Of a stretch of 64,000 bases of DNA, positions 9,021 to 15,834 are shown one piece after another. The stretch covers positions 1 to 64,000 of the forward strand of contig CAKRON010000001.1 of the NCBI GenBank assembly GCA_934373455.1. Reading direction: 5' to 3'. The notes beneath the pieces were generated by a model. The model was not told where the DNA came from and ran no database searches. It was given only the letters and a program-made list of their open reading frames with translations. The position numbers and the translations under genes are program-made. Positions within the stretch are counted from its first letter, which is position 1, and each line of letters opens with the position of its first letter. The DNA is from an uncultured Marvinbryantia sp. (lineage in GTDB: Bacteria; Bacillota; Clostridia; Lachnospirales; Lachnospiraceae).

Positions 9021-9087
9021 TATCTTTTTTCGTGATTTTGTTCTGCTTTTTTCTATTTTTCGTTGTTGTTTTAATTATTTTGACCGC

Positions 9088-9134
9088 AATAATGCTGTTG
9101 TTGTTCATCATGCATGAGCAACAACAGCATTATT
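9088..9134. promoter_or_regulatory. Long perfect hairpin enclosing an operator-like sequence
   Basis: AATAATGCTGTTGTTG and CAACAACAGCATTATT are perfect complements, and the stem continues with TCAT/ATGA to a 5-base loop, giving about 20 pairs in all. The inner TTCATC-ATG-CATGAG (9104-9118) resembles the operators at 8969 and 11272. It lies about 100 bases upstream of the BMP operon promoter. Confidence 0.55.
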
Positions 9135-9247
9135 TTGTAAGAAATCTGGCTTTTATTGTGTATTTTTATATTTCGCAAATATAAAATCAAATTATTGTGT
9201 AAATCCAAGAAGTTGTGAACTATTCAAAAATTTGCGGAATACACAAA

Positions 9248-9293
9248 AAGAGCAGACAATAGAATGTCTTTTCAGACCTCGTTGTCTACTCTT
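9248..9293 (-). terminator. Terminator of the epimerase-regulator operon
   Basis: AAGAG-C-AGACAA pairs with TTGTCT-A-CTCTT, and the minus strand continues with a run of T. It lies 181 bases after the regulator stop. The stretch from 8943 to 9473 holds no gene; it contains this terminator, the hairpin at 9088 and the BMP promoter. Confidence 0.75.
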
Positions 9294-9473
9294 AACACAG
9301 AAAATTTTATACGCAACATTATATTTCCTGTTATTTTGATCGTCAAGATGTTTTTTTATTCAGAGTGGAACTGTTATCCATGAAATCAGAACAGGTGGCT
9401 TCTCCTTTTTTTCAATCTTCATGCAAGAATGGTACAGCCAACACCAGATTAAACTTTTCGTGCTTCTATTTTC

Positions 9474-10265
9474 TCATAACCTATTTGACACTTCCTGAGT
9501 CTGATCAATTTGTTCTTGCAATGCATCAATCAGTTCCTGTATATGACAATCTAACAATTTTGCTGCAAGATCTTCATCTCTCTTCTCAACCGCTCTTGCT
9601 ATATCGTCGTGTTCTACCACATAGCTGTCACCGCGTTCCCGCGTTATCAGCTGACACATTTCCTTTTCTATCTTTCTTTCTTCGAGTAATAAAAGTTCCA
9701 GCATAGATTTCATAAATCGATTATGACCGATACTCACTAATAAAGAATGAAACTCCAGTGCTGGTTCGGTTGGATCTGCATTCTCAGCAACACAACGATA
9801 ATGTCGCATGACTGCTTCATGCAACTCTTTTAAATCTTCTTTTGATGCATTTTTTACAGCCAGCCTAACCGAAGCGACCTCTATAGCTTTTCGTGCTTGA
9901 ACTAGGTCAATAAGATCAAACAAATCTCCCACATGCATAGCTTTTGACACTTCATTTCGCATCTGAGCTTGCTCTACCTTATCCCCATTTTCTTTCAACC
10001 ACAATCTCCCTTTTTCCGTTAAGATACGCCCTTGGTTACTCTTTTGCTCAGCAATACCTCTGGAATCTAATTCTTTTAAATATCTTCCGACAGTGGCCGT
10101 TCCGTAATTGATTCCATATTTTTCCAATTCTGCCTTTAAAGCCCATGCTCCCATCGGAGTTTGATGATCATTTATCATTTTGGCTATCAAAAAAAGAACT
10201 GCATCATTTTCTGTTCGGAAAACACCAGTTTTCATAATCTGTCTTTTTTTATCAACTGTTCCCAT
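9474..10265 (-). CDS. FCD-domain transcriptional regulator with atypical winged helix
   Basis: This is a 263-residue repressor-like protein. Residues 15-80 form a winged helix resembling the NrpR N-terminal type (ALKAELEKYGINYGTATVGRYLKEL) rather than a GntR domain. Residues 85-225 look like an FCD ligand domain (DLIDLVQARKAIEVASVRLA, then FHSLLVSIGHNRFM with candidate metal-binding His residues). It is the second gene after the epimerase. By position, and because three nearby promoters share one palindrome, it is the likely regulator of the whole 2-12.6 kb island, including its own operon. The ligand is unknown. Confidence 0.8.
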   Translation of the reverse strand: MGTVDKKRQIMKTGVFRTENDAVLFLIAKMINDHQTPMGAWALKAELEKYGINYGTATVGRYLKELDSRGIAEQKSNQGRILTEKGRLWLKENGDKVEQAQMRNEVSKAMHVGDLFDLIDLVQARKAIEVASVRLAVKNASKEDLKELHEAVMRHYRCVAENADPTEPALEFHSLLVSIGHNRFMKSMLELLLLEERKIEKEMCQLITRERGDSYVVEHDDIARAVEKRDEDLAAKLLDCHIQELIDALQEQIDQTQEVSNRL

Positions 10266-10311
10266 ACTTTCCCCTTTTCAACATTACTCCTTTTTCTATA
10301 CAATAAATCTT

Positions 10312-11220
10312 TTATTCTTGCAATAGTTTTTTCTCATTACTCAACCAATTATTGTATTTTTCTATTCCGCTTTCTATGGTCACCTGTGGTTTCCATTTAA
10401 AATCTTCCCATACACGCTGCATGCTCATAGCTCCTAAATTATCATACCCAAGTGTTCCTTTTCCAATCTTTATCATCACATCCGGATACAATTCCTGAAC
10501 TTTTTTCACAACACGATGATACGGCACATTTTCCCCTCCTCCAATATTGTATTCTGTATGTGGAAGAGTTTTTGCACATACAATAGTTGCTATAGCATCT
10601 ACACAGTCATCTATGTAGATATAATCCATAACCTGATCCATACCATTGTTCCAATTAACTTCTCCATTATTTAAACATTCGTTCAACAGCATATGAATTG
10701 GACACTCAAATTTTCTTCCCGGTCCATATACAAATCCTACTCGTAATGAAGCACTTTCCAGTCCATAATTTCTCACCAATTCTTCACATGCCACTTTCGT
10801 AGCTCCATATGGACTTTCTGAATGTAAAGGCACGTCTTCTGTTACCGTTTCCAAACTAACATTTCCATACACAGCTCCAGAACTTATGTATATATATCTT
10901 TTAATACCAAAATTTCTAGCTGCCTCTAATGAAGTTAATGTCCCCTGAACATTTATTCTGTATATTTTATATGGATTATCGAGAAATAACTTTGGATGCG
11001 ATACTGCAGCATTATGTACAATCTTGTTAACATCATACTTATATAGTATCTGATTAATCGTTCCATACTCTGTAACATCGCCTTGGACATATATAACACC
11101 AGGTATTTTTTTTGACGGTGCATGTCCGCTAAAACTAATCACAGATTCTCCTAATTCCGTCAGTCTTTTTACTAATCCAGTTCCTACCAGACCATTTCCA
11201 CCAATTACTAATACTGCCAT
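10312..11220 (-). CDS. NAD-dependent epimerase/dehydratase
   Basis: This 302-residue extended SDR has the Rossmann motif GGNGLVG (7-13), S113/S114 and the catalytic YGATK (Y138, K142). It may act on a nucleotide sugar or on a free sugar derivative. The ATG at 11220 follows a perfect AGGAGG; a longer frame starting further upstream overlaps the promoter-proximal leader and is unlikely. It is first in the operon with the FCD regulator and divergent from the sialidase-like gene, all behind a shared operator. The substrate cannot be deduced. Confidence 0.85.
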   Translation of the reverse strand: MAVLVIGGNGLVGTGLVKRLTELGESVISFSGHAPSKKIPGVIYVQGDVTEYGTINQILYKYDVNKIVHNAAVSHPKLFLDNPYKIYRINVQGTLTSLEAARNFGIKRYIYISSGAVYGNVSLETVTEDVPLHSESPYGATKVACEELVRNYGLESASLRVGFVYGPGRKFECPIHMLLNECLNNGEVNWNNGMDQVMDYIYIDDCVDAIATIVCAKTLPHTEYNIGGGENVPYHRVVKKVQELYPDVMIKIGKGTLGYDNLGAMSMQRVWEDFKWKPQVTIESGIEKYNNWLSNEKKLLQE

Positions 11221-11271
11221 ATCTATCCTCCTGTATAATTGTATAATTGTATGATTTATCACTTCTTCTTG

Positions 11272-11325
11272 CTCATCATTGATTAGTGTTGTTGTTAATA
11301 TAGTCTATTTTTTTTCTATTGTCAA
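11272..11325 (-). promoter_or_regulatory. Promoter and operator of the epimerase-regulator operon
   Basis: TTGACA (11320-11325) and TATATT (11297-11302) are spaced by 17 bases on the minus strand. The operator-like CTCATC-ATT-GATTAG occupies 11272-11286, directly after the -10 box, the same layout as at the BMP operon promoter. Confidence 0.7.
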
Positions 11326-11358
11326 TGTATTTTATGTCTATTTAACCAATATTCCATC

Positions 11359-11415
11359 TTGACAACTCAAATAATATATGTTAGCATCATATCACTCATC
11401 ATTGTTGATTAGTGA
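11359..11415 (+). promoter_or_regulatory. Promoter and operator of the sialidase-like gene
   Basis: TTGACA (11359-11364) and TAGCAT (11382-11387) are 17 bases apart. Following them at 11392-11415 is TCACTCATCA-TTGT-TGATTAGTGA, an inverted repeat with one mismatched pair. The half sites are those of the other two operators of the island but the spacer is 3 bases longer. Confidence 0.7.
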
Positions 11416-11441
11416 ATATATATTTACGGAGGGTATTAATT

Positions 11442-12605
11442 ATGGCAAAGACTGATTCCTCATTAAATCCGGCAAACATTTTTGTTTCACCAAAATCCGA
11501 ACGTTTTCAGGATGATTATCGACGATGGCAAGGAATTCCATCTATTGAAACTTCAAAAAACGGAAGGATTTTTATAAATTTTTACACTGGACAAGCTGCT
11601 GAAGTTGGAGGAAATTTTTTAATGTTATGTGTAAGTGATGACAATGGTGACTCTTTTCAATCCTGTGCAACCATCATTGAACATCCCGATCCTGAATGTA
11701 GAATTTATGACCCATGTCTCTGGCTCGCTCCAACAGGTGAACTATGGATGACTTATAATCAAGCCCATGGATTTAATGACTGCCGTAGTGGCGTCTGGGT
11801 CACAATATGTCAGAATCCAGATGGAGATCAACTTGTCTGGACTCCGCCTCGTCGAATTGCCAATGGTATAATGATGAATAAACCGCTTGTTACTACTTAT
11901 GGTGATTGGTTATTTCCTTGTGCAATCTGGCGCGATGAATGCGGTGCTTTTCCAACCGAACGCCATCAACTAGAAAATGAACAGTTCTCTAATGTATATG
12001 CTTCTTCAGACCTGGGACAACATATTGTTCTGCGTGGGCACGCCGATGTTCCCAACCGTAGTTTTGACGAACATATGATCGTTGAGAAACAGGATGGTTC
12101 CTTATGGATGCTTGTCAGAACCTTTGACGGCATTGGTGAAAGCTACTCTTATGATAATGGGTATACCTGGACACCTGGACAGAAGAGCCATATTGACGGT
12201 CCGTGCTCTCGTTTTCATATCCGCCGTCTAAAATCTGGACGTTTATTAATGATAAACCATTGCAATATTGAAGAAAGAATTGATCTAAACAATATCATGA
12301 GTCAGGGAAATGTGAAAAAATGGCGTGGACGCAGTAATCTAACGGCTATGCTCAGCGAAGATGACGGAAAAACCTGGCCATATAAGTTGCTTCTGGACGA
12401 ACGAAATGAAGTATCTTATCCAGATGCATCCGAATGTGAAAACGGATATATCTATGTTTGTTATGACAGAGAGCGCGTAACACAACGCGAAATTCTCATG
12501 GCTCGTTTTACGGAAGATGATGTTTTAGCTGGAAAAATTCTTTCCAAACATGGAAAACTTAAAATTCTTGTTAATAAAGCACTCGGACAACCAGATGTAG
12601 ACTAA
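11442..12605 (+). CDS. Sialidase-like Asp-box (BNR) protein, cytoplasmic
   Basis: This 387-residue protein has three Asp-box repeats, SDDNGDSFQ (65-73), SYDNGYTWT (236-244) and SEDDGKTWP (305-313), the mark of six-bladed sialidase-fold propellers. Arginines and a late YVCYDRER segment could supply part of the sialidase triad, but I cannot confirm a true sialidase site. No signal peptide is present, so it acts in the cytoplasm, unlike host-glycan sialidases. The start has GGAGGG 8 bases upstream. Divergent from the epimerase and under the same operator, it probably acts on an imported small molecule. Confidence 0.8.
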   Translation: MAKTDSSLNPANIFVSPKSERFQDDYRRWQGIPSIETSKNGRIFINFYTGQAAEVGGNFLMLCVSDDNGDSFQSCATIIEHPDPECRIYDPCLWLAPTGELWMTYNQAHGFNDCRSGVWVTICQNPDGDQLVWTPPRRIANGIMMNKPLVTTYGDWLFPCAIWRDECGAFPTERHQLENEQFSNVYASSDLGQHIVLRGHADVPNRSFDEHMIVEKQDGSLWMLVRTFDGIGESYSYDNGYTWTPGQKSHIDGPCSRFHIRRLKSGRLLMINHCNIEERIDLNNIMSQGNVKKWRGRSNLTAMLSEDDGKTWPYKLLLDERNEVSYPDASECENGYIYVCYDRERVTQREILMARFTEDDVLAGKILSKHGKLKILVNKALGQPDVD

Positions 12606-12614
12606 TTTTCCTTT

Positions 12615-12649
12615 CGAGTTGCCACCACCAAAAAATGGGTGGCAACTCG
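12615..12649. terminator. Hairpin between convergent genes
   Basis: CGAGTTGCCACC pairs with GGTGGCAACTCG around an A-rich loop. There is no clear U tract on either side, but the location between the sialidase-like and oxidoreductase stops makes a terminator likely. Confidence 0.6.
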
Positions 12650-12691
12650 TTATATACACCTCTCTACATCAGACAGTAGCTTAAAGAACCA

Positions 12692-13693
12692 TTAATCCTG
12701 TGGATATTTCAATCCCCACTGTTTTCTTAACATATCGCACTGCTTTAATATTGATGCGGTCTCTTCCCAGGTCATCACCGGTGATTCTTTCATACCTTCT
12801 CGGATACACTGATTCACATGTGCGATCTCGAATTGATATCCTTCATCTTCGATGCCTGCAATCCTCTGTGGTACCGGACATTCAATAGTCTCCACTTTAT
12901 CACCTACGGTCAGCTGCAGCTGCCATGGTTTCCAGAACTGCGGAATAATCATATGACCCTTTGTTCCGTAAATATATGCAGTGTCAATCATATCGGTACG
13001 TATGGCACTACACATCAACCCCAGTTCACCTTTATCATACTGAGCAATCCATGCTGCCTGTTCATCCACCTGAAGGTGGTGTTCGTCTGTATCCATGGAT
13101 GCCACACCACTTAAAAGTATCGGATCTTTCTTTAAAATCATTTTTGTAAAATGAAGATCGTACACACCCACATCCAGAAGACTGCCTCCCGCACGATTCG
13201 GATCCATCAATCTGGAATCCATCTCATCATTACGAAAGGAAAAATTGGTACTTACTACTCGTACATCTCCTATATCTTTTAAATGTGCTTCGATCTCTTT
13301 AATCAATGGGAAAAATCTGGTCCATACTGCTTCCATCAGAAATACCTGATTTTTTCTGGCACACTCTGTCATCTTCTCCCATTGCTGTACATTAATCCCT
13401 GCCGGCTTTTCTACCAGTACAGCTTTACCTGCCTCCATGGCTTTGAGCGCCAGATCCATATGAGCTGTATGCGGAACCGGAATATAGACAACATCAATAT
13501 CCTTTCTCACCAACATTTCCTCATAAGTCAACACATCCGGTATCTGGAACTTTTCCGCTGTTTTTGCTGCACGCTCTCTGGTTCGGGATGCTACCGCTAC
13601 GATCTCCATATCCTCAATCTGACGAGCACCTTTCATCCATCGATTCAAGATCTTACCTGCACCCAAAAGTCCCCAACGTATTTTTCTATTCAT
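12692..13693 (-). CDS. Gfo/Idh/MocA family oxidoreductase
   Basis: This 333-residue NAD(P)-dependent sugar or polyol dehydrogenase has the motif GLLGAGKI (8-15), EKP at 95-97 and a C-terminal substrate domain. The ATG at 13693 is preferred because an upstream alternative start lies across a TATAAT promoter box. It is monocistronic, convergent with the sialidase-like gene and has no operator of that island, so it may be a separate function. The substrate is unknown. Confidence 0.85.
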   Translation of the reverse strand: MNRKIRWGLLGAGKILNRWMKGARQIEDMEIVAVASRTRERAAKTAEKFQIPDVLTYEEMLVRKDIDVVYIPVPHTAHMDLALKAMEAGKAVLVEKPAGINVQQWEKMTECARKNQVFLMEAVWTRFFPLIKEIEAHLKDIGDVRVVSTNFSFRNDEMDSRLMDPNRAGGSLLDVGVYDLHFTKMILKKDPILLSGVASMDTDEHHLQVDEQAAWIAQYDKGELGLMCSAIRTDMIDTAYIYGTKGHMIIPQFWKPWQLQLTVGDKVETIECPVPQRIAGIEDEGYQFEIAHVNQCIREGMKESPVMTWEETASILKQCDMLRKQWGLKYPQD

Positions 13694-13783
13694 AATTTTA
13701 GCCCCCGTTTTTATCTTTATTATACTGCACAATTTTACTTTTTGAAGGAAAAATTCTCATAAAAATTATATTTCATGTAATAC

Positions 13784-13812
13784 TTGAATTAACCTGCTGA
13801 ATATGTTATAGT
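13784..13812 (+). promoter_or_regulatory. Promoter of the antitoxin RNA
   Basis: TTGAAT and TATAGT are spaced by exactly 17 bases; the predicted start is near 13819. The strong promoter compared with the extended -10-only toxin promoter fits an antitoxin made in excess. Confidence 0.75.
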
Positions 13813-13818
13813 AGTGGC

Positions 13819-13893
13819 AGGCAAAAGGTAGTAAAGAAACCATATGTTAACACAACGAAAACCCCGATAGCTCGAACCTATCGGGGTTTTCTG
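13819..13893 (+). ncRNA. Antitoxin RNA of a par/Fst-like type I system
   Basis: This predicted RNA of about 75 nucleotides converges on the toxin gene and shares its bidirectional terminator. It carries two direct repeats of toxin-gene sequence: AAAGGTAGTAAAGAA (13824-13838; toxin copy 14004-14018) and CCATATGTT (13840-13848; toxin copy 14024-14032). Because the toxin is read from the other strand, the repeats are complementary to the toxin message and cover its start codon and codons 4-8. This is the layout of DRa and DRb in the Enterococcus pAD1 par locus. Confidence 0.8.
13858..13890. terminator. Shared bidirectional terminator of toxin and antitoxin
   Basis: AAAACCCCGATAG and CTATCGGGGTTTT form the stem, giving a U tract in either direction. 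It ends the antitoxin RNA on the plus strand and the toxin message on the minus strand. Confidence 0.88.
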
Positions 13894-13937
13894 TTCCATT
13901 TTTTGCGAGGCGGCTTAACCCTCAGGCTGATTGTCGC

Positions 13938-14027
13938 CTATTTTCTTTGATCCAACCATTTGCAGATCAAGTGGCAAACTATCCCTGCCGCGATCGAAAG
14001 AATAAAGGTAGTAAAGAACTCCTCCAT
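13938..14027 (-). CDS. Fst-like small hydrophobic toxin peptide (29 aa)
   Basis: The ORF encodes a 29-residue peptide, reading MEEFFTTFILSIAAGIV and then CHLICKWLDQRK. It has one membrane-spanning hydrophobic stretch and a charged WLDQRK tail, the architecture of Fst/Ldr-family type I toxins, which insert in the inner membrane. A perfect AAGGAGG lies 9 bases before the ATG. It is far too short for normal gene callers. The antisense RNA repeats cover the start codon. The pairing geometry and the terminator shared with the antitoxin support a genuine toxin-antitoxin locus; toxicity itself is inferred. Confidence 0.82.
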   Translation of the reverse strand: MEEFFTTFILSIAAGIVCHLICKWLDQRK

Positions 14028-14060
14028 ATGTTCCCACCTCCTTTCCGTGCCCGTTTCGGA

Positions 14061-14083
14061 GTGACAACACATGTATTGTATCA
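14061..14083 (-). promoter_or_regulatory. Extended -10 promoter of the toxin gene
   Basis: On the minus strand TGA-TACAAT gives an extended -10 box at 14075-14083, without a convincing -35 box. It would yield a leader of about 40 bases before the toxin start. Confidence 0.5.
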
Positions 14084-14140
14084 TATATCTCAAATTATTT
14101 CTACAATGTTTCTTTTTATTTGTAATTTAATCAATATAAA

Positions 14141-14178
14141 AAGGCAGCAATTCCATGATCACAAGAAATTACTGCCTT
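14141..14178 (-). terminator. Terminator-like hairpin, recurrent copy 1
   Basis: AAGGCAG-CAATT and AATTA-CTGCCTT form an imperfect stem, with TTTTT following on the minus strand. It lies downstream of xylB and probably ends the xylB operon. A near relative sits at 25445-25482. Confidence 0.65.
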
Positions 14179-14224
14179 GAGGAGCGGTTCAGTTTTACGA
14201 CAGCCCCATTTTTTGCGAGGCGAC

Positions 14225-15697
14225 TTAAATCGTCACTTCATCAAACAGTCCTTTTACTGTCGGATAAATTTTTGCAAATTTTGCATATCTGTCATTGTAT
14301 TTTTCCACCAGTTCTGGATCTGGTTCGATGGTATCAATCACTTTCACCAGCTTCTCGGCTGCTTCTTCTACAGATGCGAACTCTCCGCATGCGACAGCTG
14401 CCAGCATGGCTCCGCCGTATCCCGGTCCTTCTTCGCTTTCGATTACATCAACTTTAATTCCCAGTACATTGGCAATGATCTTTTTCCACAGTGGACTCTT
14501 TGCTCCACCTCCACAGATCTTCGTTCTTTCGATCTTGATACCAAGAGATTTCGCAACTTCGAAGGAATCACGAATGGCAAATGCCACACCTTCCAGAACA
14601 GCCTGTGTCATATCAGCTCTTGTGGTATCCATAGTCATACCGATAAAAGTTCCTCTTGCATTTGGATTGTTGTGAGGAGAACGTTCGCCCATCAGATACG
14701 GCAGGAAGAATACATGGTTTTCACCAAGTTTTTCGATCTTTGCCTGCTCTGCTGCATAATCTTTCGTACCGATGATTTCATCCATCCACCACTTATTGCA
14801 GGATGCTGCAGACAGCATACATCCCATTAGATGATAATGTCCATCTGCATGTGCAAAAGAGTGCAGTGCATTGTGTTCATCTACACCAAAGCTCTTGCTA
14901 GAGATAAAGATGGTTCCGCTGGTTCCAAGGGAAATGTTACATCTTCCGTCTCCGACAGTTCCGGTTCCCACTGCTGCTGCCGCGTTGTCACCGGCACCTG
15001 CTACGATTTTCACTGTTTCAGGGAAGCCCAGTTCTTTTGCCACTTCCGGCAGAATTGTTCCTACAACTTCATAACTTTCAAAAATCTTTGGTACCTGCGC
15101 TTCAGTAATGCCACAGATATCCAGCATTTCTTTTGACCAGCATTTATTCTTCACATCAAAAATCAGCATACCGGATGCATCTGATACATCTGTGCTGTAT
15201 ACACCAGACAATTTAAATGCAATATAATCCTTTGGCAGCATAATCATCTTGGTTCTTGCAAAGTTTTCCGGTTCTTCTTCTTTCATCCAGAGAATTTTAG
15301 GCGCTGTGAAACCTGCAAATGCAATATTTGCAGTATATTTGGACAGTGTTTCTTTTCCGATCACATTATTCAGATAATCTGTCTGTTTCTGGGTACGTCC
15401 ATCATTCCACAAAATTGCCGGACGGATAACGTCATCATTTTCATCCAGAGCAACCATTCCATGCATCTGTCCACCAAAACTAATACCTGCAATCTGGCTC
15501 TTATCACAATTTTCTGTCAGTTCCTTTAATCCTTCTAACACCGCACTCCACCAGTCTTCCGGATTCTGTTCAGACCAGCCCGGATGTGGAAAATACAATG
15601 GATATTCCTTAGATACTACACTTTCGATTTTACCTTCTGCATTCATCAGCAATAATTTTACCGCAGAGGTACCTAAATCTACGCCAATATAAAGCAT
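14225..15697 (-). CDS. xylB: Xylulokinase
   Basis: This 490-residue FGGY-family sugar kinase should phosphorylate D-xylulose, or a related ketopentose, in the cytoplasm. It begins with GVDLGTSAVKLLL, has the ILWNDGRT and GGQMHG segments, and the GAGDNAAAAVGTG loop with the catalytic Asp near residue 232, all characteristic of XylB. A perfect AAGGAGG precedes the ATG. It is the last gene of the operon behind the isomerase and the DUF4867 protein. The pairing with a fucose/arabinose-type rather than xylose-type isomerase leaves open whether xylulose, ribulose or a fuculose-like sugar is the natural substrate. Confidence 0.92.
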   Translation of the reverse strand: MLYIGVDLGTSAVKLLLMNAEGKIESVVSKEYPLYFPHPGWSEQNPEDWWSAVLEGLKELTENCDKSQIAGISFGGQMHGMVALDENDDVIRPAILWNDGRTQKQTDYLNNVIGKETLSKYTANIAFAGFTAPKILWMKEEEPENFARTKMIMLPKDYIAFKLSGVYSTDVSDASGMLIFDVKNKCWSKEMLDICGITEAQVPKIFESYEVVGTILPEVAKELGFPETVKIVAGAGDNAAAAVGTGTVGDGRCNISLGTSGTIFISSKSFGVDEHNALHSFAHADGHYHLMGCMLSAASCNKWWMDEIIGTKDYAAEQAKIEKLGENHVFFLPYLMGERSPHNNPNARGTFIGMTMDTTRADMTQAVLEGVAFAIRDSFEVAKSLGIKIERTKICGGGAKSPLWKKIIANVLGIKVDVIESEEGPGYGGAMLAAVACGEFASVEEAAEKLVKVIDTIEPDPELVEKYNDRYAKFAKIYPTVKGLFDEVTI

Positions 15698-15770
15698 GTT
15701 ATCCTCCTTTTCATCGCACGTGTACTATAATGAGCACATCTCATCACAAACACGCTTTTCATTCTAATAT

Positions 15771-15810
15771 AGCCGCCTGCAGTTACACGCCGCAGGCGGC
15801 TTTTCTTTTT
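15771..15810 (+). terminator. Strong GC hairpin with plus-strand T tract
   Basis: AGCCGCCTGC and GCAGGCGGCT form a 10-bp GC-rich stem followed by TTTTCTTTTT on the plus strand. The flanking genes are read on the minus strand, so it either blocks antisense transcription or works as a stability element between the isomerase and xylB messages. Confidence 0.6.
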
Positions 15811-15834
15811 GTTATAATCTTATTGGATTACTTC

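Larger units (their letters stand above)
13757..13921. repeat. Duplicated toxin-antitoxin segment, copy 2 (with toxin)
   Basis: This is the counterpart of 2078-2242. Here the homology continues into an intact toxin gene on the minus strand. Confidence 0.75.

Noticed and set aside
11392..11415. Interpretation of the 24-base palindrome as a catabolite-repression cre site
   Set aside because: It lacks the CG centre and consensus of cre, and matches the two other local palindromes much better.
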